A DNA stretch of 64,000 nucleotides, taken from contig JAIGNY010001510.1 in NCBI GenBank assembly GCA_020152595.1, forward strand, positions 2,961,501 through 3,025,500, in the 5' to 3' direction. Shown here in pieces: positions 1 to 12,436 of the stretch. Origin of the DNA: Chiridota heheva (taxonomy: Eukaryota > Echinodermata > Holothuroidea > Apodida > Chiridotidae). The notes below the pieces were generated by a model. That model saw only the letters and a list, made by a program, of their open reading frames with translations, had not been told where the DNA came from and did not search any database. Numbering within the stretch: the stretch's first letter is position 1; every line of letters begins with the position of its first letter. Made by a program: the position numbers and the translations under genes.

Positions 1-2192
1 TCCTGGTACAAGTCCTGTGTTTGACTCCTGGCACAAGTCCTGTGTTTGACTCCTGGCACAAGTCCTGTGTTTGACTCCTGGCACAAGTTCTGTGTTTAAC
101 TCCTGGCACAAGTCCTGTGTTTGACTCCTGGCACAAGTTCTGTGTTTAACTCCTGGCACAAGTCCTGTGTTTGACTCCTGGCACAAGTTCTGTGTTTGAC
201 TCCTGGCACAAGTTCTGTGTTTAACTCCTGGCACAAGTCCTGTGTTTGACTCCTGGCACAAGTCCTGTGTTTGACTCCTGGCACAAGTCCTGTGTTTGAC
301 TCCTGGCACATATCCTTTGTTTGACTCCTGGCACAAGTCCTGTGTTTGACTCCTGGCACAAGTCCTGTGTTTGACTCCTGGCACAAGTTCTGTGTTTAAC
401 TCCTGGCACAAGTCCTGTGTTTGACTCCTGGCACAAGTCCTGTGTTTGACTCCTGGCACAAGTCCTGTGTTTGACTCCTGGTACAAGTCCTGTGTTTGAC
501 TCCTGGCACAAGTTCTGTGTTTAACTCCTGGCACAAGTCCTGTGTTTGACCCTGGCACAAGTCCTGTGTTTAACTCCTGGCACAAGTCCTGTGTTTGACT
601 CCTGGCACATATCCTTTGTTTGACTCCTGGCACAAGTTCTGTGTTTGACTCCTGGCACAAGTTCTGTGTTTAACTCCTGGCACAAGTCCTGTGTTTGACT
701 CCTGGTACATATCCTTTGTTTGACTCCTGGCACAAGTTCTGTGTTTGACTCCTGGCACAAGTTCTGTGTTTAACTCCTGGCACAAGTCCTGTGTTTGACT
801 CCTGGTACATATCCTTTGTTTGACTCCTGGCACAAGTTCTGTGTTTGACTCCTGGTACAAGTCCTGTGTTTGACTCCTGGCACAAGTTCTGTGTTTAACT
901 CCTGGCACAAGTCCTGTGTTTGACCCTGGCACAAGTCCTGTGTTTAACTCCTGGCACAAGTCCTGTGTTTGACTCCTGGCACATATCCTTTGTTTGACTC
1001 CTGGCACAAGTTCTGTGTTTGACTCCTGGCACAAGTTCTGTGTTTAACTCCTGGCACAAGTCCTGTGTTTGACTCCTGGCACATATCCTTTGTTTGACTC
1101 CTGGCACAAGTTCTGTGTTTGACCCTGGCACAAGTCCTGTGTTTAACTCCTGGCACAAGTCCTGTGTTTGACTCCTGGCACATATCCTTTGTTTGACTCC
1201 TGGCACAAGTTCTGTGTTTGACTCCTGGCACAAGTTCTGTGTTTAACTCCTGGCACAAGTCCTGTGTTTGACCCCTGGCACAAGTCCTGTGTTTAACTCC
1301 TGGCACAAGTCCTGTGTTTGACTCCTGGCACATATCCTTTGTTTGACTCCTGGCACAAGTTCTGTGTTTGACTCCTGGCACAAGTTCTGTGTTTAACTCC
1401 TGGCACAAGTTCTGTGTTTAACTCCTGGCACAAGTCCTGTGTTTGACTCCTGGCACAAGTTCTGTGTTTAACTCCTGGCACAAGTCCTGTGTTTGACTCC
1501 TGGCACAAGTCCTGTGTTTGACTCCTGGCACATATCCTTTGTTTGACTCCTGGCACAAGTTCTGTGTTTGACTCCTGGCACAAGTTCTGTGTTTAACTCC
1601 TGGCACAAGTCCTGTGTTTGACCCCTGGCACAAGTCCTGTGTTTAACTCCTGGCACAAGTCCTGTGTTTGACTCCTGGCACATATCCTTTGTTTGACTCC
1701 TGGCACAAGTTCTGTGTTTAACTCCTGGCACAAGTCCTGTGTTTGACTCCTGGCACAAGTCCTTTGTTTGACTCCTGGCACAAGTTCTGTGTTTGACTCC
1801 TGGCACAAGTTCTGTGTTTAACTCCTGGCACAAGTCCTGTGTTTGACCCCTGGCACAAGTCCTGTGTTTAACTCCTGGCACAAGTCCTGTGTTTGACTCC
1901 TGGCACATATCCTTTGTTTGACTCCTGGCACAAGTTCTGTGTTTGACTCCTGGCACAAGTTCTGTGTTTAACTCCTGGCACAAGTTCTGTGTTTAACTCC
2001 TGGCACAAGTCCTGTGTTTGACTCCTGGCACAAGTTCTGTGTTTAACTCCTGGCACAAGTCCTGTGTTTAACTCCTGGCACAAGTCCTGTGTTTGACTCC
2101 TGGCACAAGTCCTGTGTTTGACTCCTGGCACAAGTCCTGTGTTTGACTCCTGGCACAAGTCCTGTCTTTTACTCCTGGCACAAGTCCTGTGT
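1..2192. repeat. 25-bp minisatellite array (about 88 units)
   Basis: The unit is tcctggcacaagtcctgtgt plus ttgac. Three main variants alternate: agtcctgtgtttgac, agttctgtgtttaac and atatcctttgtttgac. Some units are 24 bp (gaccctggcac). Because 25 is not a multiple of 3, the repeat reads through all three frames and gives long open frames on the - strand full of CARSQTQDLCQE-like text; these are artefacts. The array runs off the left edge and lies in the intron upstream of the first visible DAPK exon. Confidence 0.97.
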
Positions 2193-2439
2193 TATAGTGG
2201 GTCATTGAGTACAATACTTAAATCCACTTCTTTCTCAGCTAGGTTTGAATTAATACCGCAATTGCTGCGGAGTTGCATCTGACAGGTGTATTTCAGTCCA
2301 TGGAGAGTCTCTCATCTGCTTGTACCTTGTAAACTGGGCAAAAATACCAACCTTATTAGCCTCATGCAAAAATTGATATAACTTTGTAATACTCATGAAA
2401 AATGTTTAAATAATATTTTCCGATTGAATTTTCCTGTAA

Positions 2440-2616
<177 letters not shown>

Positions 2617-3153
2617 TAAGCAGTGGTATATAACATGGAAGTATACACTTACTACCTCTAGATATTTGTCAAGGCAGTAATAATCACCATTGATATCCAT
2701 TTAAAGGTGGTTAAGTTCTTGGTTTTAAACTTCTTTCATGGATTAAAGGTCCTATTGTGTATAAATGAGAAATGTCAAAAGTGTGAATAGCAGCATTTGT
2801 GTAATGTATTTCTTTGGCTTTCAAGTCTTAATTTACATGTTATCTACATATGCATCAGGAGATGTTTCTGTGAAAGGAAAAAAAAATCTTCAGTTTGTTT
2901 GCAAAGTTTGTAAAATCTTGTTTAGTATGAACTTGTATAGTATGGCTTGCATTGATTTACACACAAAGAAACTGAAAAGCCTGTAAGCTATATAGGCCCT
3001 ATGCTTTTTTGTTGTATATGTAAAATGTTATTCAAACCTCAATCAGTGACAATCAAGTAAGGCTGTACATTGCTGCTAAGAGGTGCAGGGGCAAGTTGCT
3101 GTGGTCTGTCCCCCATCCTAAAACAGTCCGGTTCGTACCCCCGATTGGGAGAG

Positions 3154-3833
3154 CAGTTTTGTTTTCCCGATTGGGGGATTCTTTACAGAAGTATCCCACA
3201 ATGCAGCTATCCAAATCCAAAGTTTGTATAGGAATAACATAAGAATCAGTCACATTTTGAGCGTGGGGACTTCAACCACTGCGAAGGCTTCAAATTTTTC
3301 TTCATGATTTGTTATAATGGTATGAATTATCTTTTTGTTGTGCGCTTTTGAAATTCACTGTGCGGTTTTCTATAAATTTGCAGAAAAGTGGTGACTTTGT
3401 ATTATGTGTTACCATTAGGCAGTCGCGTTTTATCAAGATTTTCTAAAGAAAAAAATCATTTAAAAGTTTTGTTCAGGAATTATTTTTGACTAACATGGTA
3501 ACGTTGTCAAAAATAATCCCGAACAAAACTTTCAAATGTTTTTTGTTGCTTTTTTTCTTCCAGAAAATGTTGTTAAAACGTGACTGCCTATCGGCAACAC
3601 ATAATGAATTAAATTTTTCAAAAACCGGATGGTAAATTTTAAAAGCTCACGGTGGAAAGATAATTTTTGCCATTTTTATCAAATCGTGAAGAAAATTTGA
3701 ACCCCTGCAGTGGTTGAGTTCCCGCGCTCGATATGTGTCTAATCTTATGTTATTCCTATACAAACTTTGAATTTAGATAGATGCATTTTGGGATACTTCT
3801 GTAAAGGATTCCCCGATCGGGAGAACAAAACTG
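3154..3833. mobile_element. 680-bp foldback element (long inverted repeat)
   Basis: The left half from 3154 (cagttttgttttcccgattg) is the reverse complement of the right half ending at 3833 (cgatcgggagaacaaaactg), with scattered mismatches along arms of about 335 bp. The arms meet at a loop of roughly 15 bp around 3491-3505, between attatttttgac and gtcaaaaataat. It codes for nothing evident. It is most simply a foldback-type or MITE DNA element; clear target-site duplications were not found. Confidence 0.85.
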
Positions 3834-4065
3834 TTCATCAAAATGTCACCCAAAATGCATGAAAATGAAGCGACAATTAAGTCATCAGCATAATTTGATT
3901 GAAGCTTTGCTATTTTATTTGTTTTTGTACTAAAATGTAATTAAAAATAACCACAATTCCAAGCAATTGCCCCAAATTTTCAATTGGTCCCTCAGGCACA
4001 AGGGTCCCATTATTTTGAGTGTGCCTTGGGCTCTTGCAATCCTTGCTCCAACCCTGTGGCTATAG

Positions 4066-4864
4066 AAGCTACAAAATAAAGAATTACCAAAACTACAAAA
4101 TGAAGAATTACTAAAACTACAAAATGAAGATTGACCAAAACTACAAATTGAAGAATTACCAAAACTACAAAATAAAGAATTTCCAAAACTACAAAATGAA
4201 GAATTACCAAAACTACAAAACAAGAATTACCAAAACTACAAAATGAAGATATACCAAAACTACAAAATGAATTACCAAAACTACAAAAAGAAGAATTACC
4301 AAAACTACAAAATGAAGATTTACCAAAACTACAAAATGAAGAATTACCAAAACTACAAAACGAATTACCAAAACTACAAAATGAAGAATTACCAAAACTA
4401 CAAAATGAATTACCAAAACTACAAAATGAAGAATTACCAAAACTACAAAATGAAATTTACCCAAACTACAAAATGAAGATTTACCAAAACTACAAAATGA
4501 AGAATTACCAAAACTACAAAATGAAGATTTACCAAAACTACAAGATGAAGAATTACCAAAACTACAAAATGAAGTATTACCAAAACTACAAAATAAAGAA
4601 TTACCAAAACTACAAAATGAAGAATTACAAAACTACAAAATGAAGTATTACCAAAACTACAAAATGAAGAATTACCAAAACTACAAAATGAAGAATTACC
4701 AAAACTACAAAATGAAGAATTACCAAAACTACAAAATGAAGAATTACCAAAACTACAAAATGAAGAATTACCAAAACTACAAAATGAAGATTTACCAAAA
4801 CTACAAAATGAAGATTTACCAAAACTACAAAATGAATTACCAACACTACAAAATGAAGAATTAA
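4066..4864. repeat. 24-bp tandem array (gaattaccaaaactacaaaa tgaa)
   Basis: About 33 units of gaattaccaaaactacaaaa followed by tgaa, with 21-22-bp variants and a/t substitutions (gatttacc, gtattacc). The period of 24 is a multiple of 3, so it produces long open frames on both strands (MKNYQNYK-like on +, HFVVLVIL-like on -). No splice sites, start context or flanking coding sequence support a protein. Confidence 0.95.
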
Positions 4865-4908
4865 AGCCATAATTGAAAAAGTGTGCTGCTCTCAAGATTT
4901 GCAAACAA

Positions 4909-4932
4909 TGATGATGGTGACGGTGGTGGTGG

Positions 4933-4966
<34 letters not shown>

Positions 4967-4967
4967 A
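4909..4967. repeat. (GAT)n / (GGT)n microsatellite
   Basis: An imperfect gat/ggt trinucleotide run directly after the 24-bp array, inside an intron. Confidence 0.9.
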
Positions 4968-7034
4968 TGTTTAATATCATATTATTAAAACTTAAGCAAT
5001 AAATTGTTAGTATTGGATGAGAACTTGAGGTTTTATTAAAATATCTGCACGAATCCTAACACAGAATTATTGATGTGATTTGAAGTCTGTCAGCATAACT
5101 CTGCGGCATACCTGTTTCCCCCTTTTGGTACTCTTATTTGTTAAATATCAATTTAGGTATATATTGTAAGGGCTTGGCTAGCACAGGAGGTCATTGGGAG
5201 CACGGGAAGACAGTTGAGGTATCTTAACTTGCGAACCTAAGAAAAAAGGAGGTAAAATTTACAGTAATAATTGTAGATTGATAGGATGCAAACTTATGCA
5301 AATTAAGTGTTTGAATATTCAGTAGGATATCATTTTAAGTCATACATTTTTAATTTCTTTGAGCTAAAATAATTTACTATAAAATAATGCATATTTTAAC
5401 CAGATATCCATCATTCACATTTCAGTTCACGATTTATTGCGGATATTTAAGATGGTAGGTCAGGTTGTTTGAAAAGTTGTAGAAGTACTTGGTCAAGTTT
5501 GGTATAATTGTGAAGTTCTTTGATATATAAAGTCAATGTAGTTGGTTTCTATTGTTGGACCAGCTGCAAGATAGGAAAGGTTTAGATTGTCTCTCAACAA
5601 CAAGACTTATTGATAGACCTTCAGCAGATAATTAACAGTGATTTTATTTGTATTGTTATCATTATTTCAGACAACTTTTCCTGCACTTAATGTAGTATAG
5701 TGATTTTTTATGATTTGTACTGGAGTTGTAATATAATGATATGAAACTGATGATGATAATGACAATATCTATAGTGCAGTATCCATCCATGGATGCTCTT
5801 GGTGCTGGATGCAATTAGCCACCTAATAAATTCTCTTACAGCCAGATGAATTGGTGCACCAAGAACTTGGGCTTGACTGGGCCTGGATGGGACATGACGG
5901 GAAGTGAATGAACACCACATTTTCTCAAATAGTGTTTAGAGAACCAGGCAGGATTTGACTATCCTACCATTGGGATTGACAGCTTAGTGTCCCCTCCAAA
6001 GGATGGCAAGCACCATTCAACCATTGCCAGCTGAAAGGGGAGCAAAAACTGCAAACGACGTACTTCCGCTTTGATGTTCGGCGTATCTGTCTGCATAGCT
6101 GTGGAAAAATGGGTTAAACCTGATCGAGGCTTAAATTTGGTACCTCCAGCATCTCAATCGTACGCTCTACCAGCTGATCTACCTACTCCCACATATTAAA
6201 ACCCATAGTATAGGAAATAAAAACCGAAATAACTTTTCAAATTGAAGCTTTCTCAAAAAAAGTTACTGGGTACTGGGCTAAGGTATTGGTTTATGGTCAC
6301 TGGGTGTTGGGTTAAGAAAATTTATAAGCGTAGCTTATGATATCAGTTAATTACAGCATAAGTGTATGGGGGACTCGGGTTGGGTAGTACCAAATATTTC
6401 CAAACTCTTGAAAAACTTCCTTGAAAGTCTGACAAAAAGGATCAATAGGTTTGGCAGTAAAAAGTATTCAAGGCCATCACGATAATGTCCCTATGCCTGG
6501 TAAAGCACAGTTGGAAAAAAATCTTTAGTTCCGGCGGTTATAATCACAGGGAAAAAACGGGAGTTTGGAAGAAACATTTTTTTCATAAAAATAAAACATG
6601 AGAAGAAAACAAACCCAATGAATTCAATATTTACAAACTTTTAATTTATTTTGTCATTTAAAAAAAATTGAAGAACAAAAAGAGTCCAATAAATGAAAAA
6701 AAAGCAAATGACATTTTATTGCACTTTTTTTCCCATAATTTTTTTAGAGAAGATTTTGGGACACTTATTCAGTTGGAATCGCAGGAACTTTTACTATTCA
6801 TTCCAACTCCGCTGATAAGTTGCATTTTTGTACCAAAATTGAACAAAAATTTTAGAAATTTAGGCCCATGTTCTTGTGGTTAACAGCATATGGTAGAAAG
6901 GGGTTGAATCCATTGGAAGAGAAATAGTCTTCAGTACCAATTTAGCAGAAGGAACAGATGTGAAATAGTATTCCTAAATTGTTTTCCCTACAATTTTATC
7001 AGTGATATAACCCTCTCATATATTTTCTCCATAG

Positions 7035-7080
7035 AAAAAGAGCAACCATACAAGAGTGCCTGGATCATCCATGGATCAAA
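7035..7080 (+). CDS. DAPK1: DAPK-type kinase exon: subdomain XI, end of the kinase domain
   Basis: A 46-nt exon, too short to stand out as an ORF. The acceptor is ATAG at 7031-7034 and the donor GTAAGT at 7081. Its first base completes the Lys codon split from the previous exon, giving KRATIQECLDHPWIK. The conserved Arg of subdomain XI (salt-bridge partner of the APE-motif Glu in kinases generally) and the terminal HPWIK that closes CaMK-group kinase domains are both present. The exon ends in phase 0. The 4.4-kb intron before it holds a foldback element and a 24-bp tandem array; the 5.0-kb intron after it holds diverged duplications. Confidence 0.95.
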
Positions 7081-9689
7081 GTAAGTATTTATTAGGAGCA
7101 CTCTTTTCTCCTCCGCTGATCTTAGCTTTCACGTTTTGACCATCGCCATTGTTGTGCTGTTAAACCTCACCAACCAGTGGTGTAGCCACAAAGGAGGGGG
7201 TCTGGACCCCAACTTTTGAGGAAATTTTTCCAAAATTGGAATAATCTTTGTTTTTTTAAATCCTTTTTGCTTTTAAAAACAAAATTTCCCTCAGATTTGG
7301 GCAAAATATTAACACTTCATCTTAGGAGGACCTCCTCGAACCCCTTACTTTCTCAATGCTGGCTATGCCACTGCAACCAACCATCAGGATTACCCACAGT
7401 TGGTGGTGGGTAACTGTTTTCTGGGCGGTCACGGTGATTTTAGCTCAGTGCTGAGAATGTCAGGGCACAGATCATACCAACTAGACTTCACTGAATGTAA
7501 CTTTCCGCACCTTCATCTGTACATTGCGCACTGATTGCATCTGGTCACAAATAAACATGTCATCATGGTCTCATTATATTTTTGAGCAATCTACAGAAGA
7601 AATGTTTCAAACAGATTATGTTTATTGCGCCAAACAACAAAGATGACGAAAGATAACAGGTCAAAAACATTGTCTTGCCAGCAGCGCTGCTCACCATTGT
7701 TTCCTGAACATAAGCCGGGACGGGGGATTTCCCTCTTCACCGCTATGATTGCATTCTTGGTTTGAACCGTCATAAAAATTTTAATTTTGAGAACTAAATT
7801 TGATTCTAATTAAAATTTTGTCTACCCTCACAAATATTATTAGCCTGCCATCCATTGGTGCCCAGAATTAATGTCTTAACCAGGTGTCAGGTGCATAGGA
7901 ATGTTCAATTGCCTGCCCACCCCTCCCCCACCCAAAAAAAAATTAATTTGGTGCACAGTGTATGCTGTTAACCCTAAACTCTGGATCGACATGATTTTTG
8001 TCAATTTGGATGTGAAAATTTCAATAAATAATTTCGGGACCATACCAAAGCGATGGGGAGGTAATTTGTATATCGTTTGAAAAACTCCTTTGATTCTTTA
8101 CATTCTAACCGTATTTGATGGGGGTCATATTGAGATTTTCAGAGTAAAATAGAGCCAAACATAAGTAATTTTCATGTTTTCACCAAAATTTCTTAAATAT
8201 TAATAGATGATTTTCAGGATAAACTTAAAAAAAAAAAAGTTTTAGCTTTATTTTTGGCCAAAGTCATTCATAAATATCAAAACTGTAATTCTAATCAAAT
8301 TTTGCCAAAACCAATCTCAAATTTGAAATTTTGGGCATTTTACACTGTTTTTTACCATTTTTGGTCCATTTTGAAGCAAGATTTTCAATAAATCTAGCTC
8401 TTGAATGGAAATCAGAACGGAATGTTTTTAGCTGCCATCTTACAGACCTTGAAGCCAGCTTTCAAATGAGCTACTATGTTGATGCATAACCCCTCACAAA
8501 AAAAGGAAAATACCATTGCAACTTTCCGAAGATACGCAAGTTTCCGAAGATTTTGGTTGATGGAAAGACTTTACGTAAAGAAAATTGTGTAAAAACGTAA
8601 ATGAAGATGTACATGTAGGATATATGATAAAACAGTTTGAAAGAGGTAAACACTGAAGAAGGCATTCTCAAGTAAAAACAAATCCAGTACCTTTTTTTTC
8701 TTCATTATTTTCAGGCCTGTTGACTAATATATGTAAATCCCCTATACCTGTAGTGCAAAATCATGACCATACACAGCATTTCATACATTTCTACAGTAAA
8801 TAATAGAGTATAGTTTACTTATTTTACAAATAAATCCACCATCTTGGGTGAGAATATATATACTTTTTAGAATGAAAAGTTAATCTGGGTTATGAAATTC
8901 TTTTTTATAAGAAAATGAGTAAAAGTTGTGATATTTGCATTTTCCCAACCATGAAACCATTCTCATATATATTTCATTCTTTATTTTGAGGTAATTTGCA
9001 TGTTTATTAGTATGCAAAATATAAAAACAACCTTATGAATATCATGCAATTGATTTTCAACATTTTCAAGAGCCCACAAACAAGAAAACTTCATTTTCAG
9101 GTTATAGCTTTCCCACAATATTGTAAAAATTGATTTTAATGGGTCATGGTATAGTTCAAAATGTGACATTATAAACTACTTTGCATATTCTTTTTGTTTC
9201 TACTTCCAAAAATATATTAAGTGGAATCATTGAAAAAAACTTTTCATCAACATTTCATAAATTTTATCAAAAATGCCACAACTGCTTACCACAAGAGAGT
9301 ACATAAACACAAAGTTAGGCAGTTTTGTTCAGTATGCATGCATATTAAATGAGCTAATTTGCATACATTTACATATTCCAGTGTTAAAATGATGTGGGCC
9401 ATTGTGAAGATCAAAGTATTACCTTTTAGTTAACACATACTTGTAACGATAGCAAAGGAAGGAAAATGTGGAAAAAAAGCATCTAAAAAGTTTCCCCCCA
9501 AAATACAGATTTTAAATGGGAGGCTCAGGTGTTTAAGTAGAAATTAAGCCATCATGCAGTAGTAGGATGATAAAAATGTTAGAGAGAACAGAAGTTTCAA
9601 ATTCATTAGAATTTTATCTACTCTTGAGTGTAAAAGGTATTTTGCAAATGTTCTTTTGTTTTCAGTCCTGTGGTTTTAAAAGATATATG

Positions 9690-10145
9690 ATTGGGTCAGA
9701 TGGGACAGAATTTTCTCTTCAAGGGAAGTGCTAAAGTGTATTTCAAGGTGTCTAGCATACTAAATTTCTTTGCATTACCAGTGAAATAAAGTATTTGATC
9801 CTTCTGTTTTTGAATTGTCTGAAATCCATTAGCCGATGAGAAGTGATACCATTTACGAGAATTTAATTTGTTAGAAATAATCTGATAAAACCTGCATAAA
9901 AGGTATGATTTTTCTGCTTGGGACCATGGAAATTATTTTTCTTTTCAAGGGAAGCATTCAAGTGTATTTCAAGATGTTGAGAATACAAAATATCTTTGCA
10001 GTACCAGTCAAATAAAGTATGGTCCTTTTGTTTGTGAACTGTCTGAAATCCATTAGCAGATGACAAGTGATGTCATGATCATGTATGAGAAATCATTTTG
10101 TTAGAATTAATCTGATAAAACTTGCACGAAAGGTATGGTTTTTCT
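9690..10145. repeat. Diverged tandem duplication, about 226-bp unit, two copies
   Basis: The blocks around caagggaag, tatttcaag, taccagt, aaataaagta, tctgaaatccattag and taatctgataaaac occur in the same order in 9690-9912 and 9915-10145, offset by about 226 bp. No coding content. Confidence 0.8.
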
Positions 10146-10167
10146 TTGAAATATCAAGATTTTATGA

Positions 10168-11417
10168 TTTACAGAGATCAGAAATAGATTCATCTGGAAT
10201 TAAGTAGCTGATAGCATCTGTGTGATAGGAATCATACATCACAATGTCTAAGATTTGTCAGATGGCTTGTGTTAAGCTTTGTAGAGTAATAGGATTTGAC
10301 GTTTATGTTGCTGAAAGTCTTCATTTCTGAAAGCGAGAATGAAATTTACCTGCATTAATGAGATGGGATGGGAAATATCACCATATGCAGTAAAGTGCCA
10401 ATTCTAAATCGATTTTAATGGAAATAAGTGTTTCATCTTCATTCTATTTGCTGTTTAATGTTAGCTCTAGGCGTTGATTTCCTTCTAAAAGAATTTTGTG
10501 TGGACTGCTTTCGATGTGAATGCAGAGTACAAGAGATAATGCAATTTTGATGGAATGACGGTGATAAAGTGGAGATAATAAATCAGTTCTCTTTACTAAG
10601 TGATGAGTGAGGAGTCAGAGGGGAGGTTGGAATTTGATTTAAAAATTAAGACATTTTGCAAAACTTGGCAGAAGTAGGACGATAAAGGGAAGGTTGAATT
10701 GTTTGGTAAGATGGTAAAAGTTGATAAATTCTGGTAAGATTGTAAGTTGATAAATTCTAAGCTTTATGGCACATAATAGCAACATATATTTTCAGTCTTT
10801 GAAGGGAGGGGTGAGAATTAACGAAGATCAAAAAGACATTGATCTGGAATTAAGTAGCTGGATGATAGCATCTGCGTGATAGGAATCATGCATCACAACG
10901 CTAAGACTTTTTGACATTTATTTTACTGAAAGTCTTCATTTTTGAAAGCGAGAATGAAATTTACATTCATTAACAAGATGGGATGGGAAATATCACCATG
11001 TGCAGTAAAGTGCCAATTTTAAATTGATTTTGATGGAAATTAGTGTTTCATCTTCCATTTTATTTGCTGTTTAATGTTAGCTCTAGGCATTGATTTTCTT
11101 CTGAAAGAATGTTTGTGTGAACTGATTTCATGTCAATGCAGGGGACCAAAGATAATGCAATTTTGATGGAATAACGATGGAGCTATTAGAACGATTCTTT
11201 TCACTTAGTGAGGAGTCAAGTGAAAGTAGCAAGAAGGTGGAAATTTGAAGTAAAAATTAAGGACATTTAAATTTGAGACATTTTGCCACATTTGACAGAA
11301 GTAGGACGAGAGAAAGTGGGGTTGATTTTTATGGTAAGACGATAAAAGTTAGTAATTTTCAAGCCTTATGGCTTAAAATACCAATACTTATTCCCAGTCT
11401 CTGAAGAGAGGGGTGAG
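10168..11417. repeat. Diverged tandem duplication, about 600-650-bp unit, two copies
   Basis: First copy about 10168-10816, second about 10817-11417. Shared blocks in order include tctggaattaagtagctg, gtgataggaatcat, gaaagtcttcattt, tgagatgggatgggaaatat, cagtaaagtgccaatt, gctgtttaatgttagctcta and the end block gaaggg/gaagag-aggggtgag. No frame survives in both copies, so this looks non-coding. Confidence 0.85.
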
Positions 11418-12049
11418 GGGAGGGAAAAGGGGGACTATATCATATACCCTTCACTTTTTGCAAAATGTTTTGTATTTGTATACTCATTATTACTCCAGGT
11501 AACCAAAGTTATGTTAGTGTTTATATTATTTATCTGTTTAAAACTTTATGCCTAAGAATATTTGTATTGGGGCTGCAAATAAAAATGTGCCCCTCCTCCA
11601 CCTATTAGTTGTTGTTCTGTAAGTTTTTATTGAGTATTCATATTTCCAATGGTAGCCCCCCCCCCCCCCCCCATCCTCTCCTTTCTCCCCTCTTATCTAG
11701 GGTCACATGGATATGAACTATAACAGTTGCAATTTCTCACTGGAACCATTAAAATTTGAAATAAATTTTTCAAAGTAAATTTGATTATGAGTACAATCAC
11801 AAAAGAATCAATTTAAATGCAGACTACTATAATACTGTGATATTCATAAAAGTATTTTCTGAGGAACTATTGAAATTTGAATTTGAATTGAACTTTTCAA
11901 GTAAAATTTAATTGTTCCAATTGTGAGTATAATCACAATTAGAATCGTCTAAACTACAGACTTCTATTATTACTGTAATATTTATGAAAGTGTTTTATTT
12001 TTGTCCATAAAAATGAGAATAATCTTGATTCTTTCCGTTTTATTCTCAG

Positions 12050-12139
12050 CCTAAAAGCACGAAGCAGAAGATTGTGAGGAAGACATCTCATCTTAACATG
12101 GAAAACCTCAGAAGATTTAATGCTCGCAAGAGATGGAAG
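12050..12139 (+). CDS. DAPK1: DAPK exon: autoregulatory segment up to the calmodulin-binding Trp
   Basis: A 90-nt, phase 0-0 exon of 30 codons between TTCTCAG (12043-12049) and the donor GTATGG at 12140. It encodes the linker after the kinase domain and the first half of the autoinhibitory/calmodulin-binding region. Its middle and end read RKTSHLNMENLRRFNARKRW. In human DAPK1 the matching segment carries Ser289 (RSK/PKA target in an R-K-x-S context) and Trp305, a calmodulin-contacting residue. Here the equivalent Ser codon is 12086-12088 in the context RKTS, and the Trp codon is 12134-12136. The frame stays open past the donor to 12388, into a transposon, so a retained intron would add about 83 transposon-derived residues; I see no reason to think this is used. 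Confidence 0.93.
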
Positions 12140-12436
12140 GTATGGAAAGAAATATGGTCTATAATGTATCGCTTAGATTTTATGACTATTGAAGGATTTC
12201 ATCACGTGACTCTTAACTCAACTGGGAGCCATTTTGCAGGGCAGAGCTTTGCACGCGTTGAGTATTTCACGCATCTGATCTTCACCCAGCTCAGTCACAT
12301 CACATGTAAAACAAACAGACTCGATCTAAAACATGCGCTAGCAAGGGCTGGTATTGAAAACCATGTAAAACACGTGCTGGGCATATAAAGCTGAGCTAAT
12401 AAAATAAACTGGCCAGATGAATTAATTTTTGGTGAG

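Larger units (their letters stand above)
7081..12049 (+). other. DAPK intron (5.0 kb)
   Basis: Intron between the 7035-7080 and 12050-12139 exons. Its right half carries the two pairs of diverged tandem duplications (9690-10145 and 10168-11417) and a poly-C run at 11657-11673. I see nothing recognisable in 7081-9689 or 11418-12049. Confidence 0.85.

Noticed and set aside
96-2158. Many - strand open frames of 70-171 codons with repeating CARSQTQDLCQE-like text
   Set aside because: Produced by a 25-bp minisatellite that lacks stops in some frames; no start context, splice sites or non-repeat sequence.
4010-4904. Long open frames with MKNYQNYK or HFVVLVIL repeats on both strands
   Set aside because: The repeat period (24 bp) is a multiple of 3, so open frames arise for free; frames are open on both strands at once.
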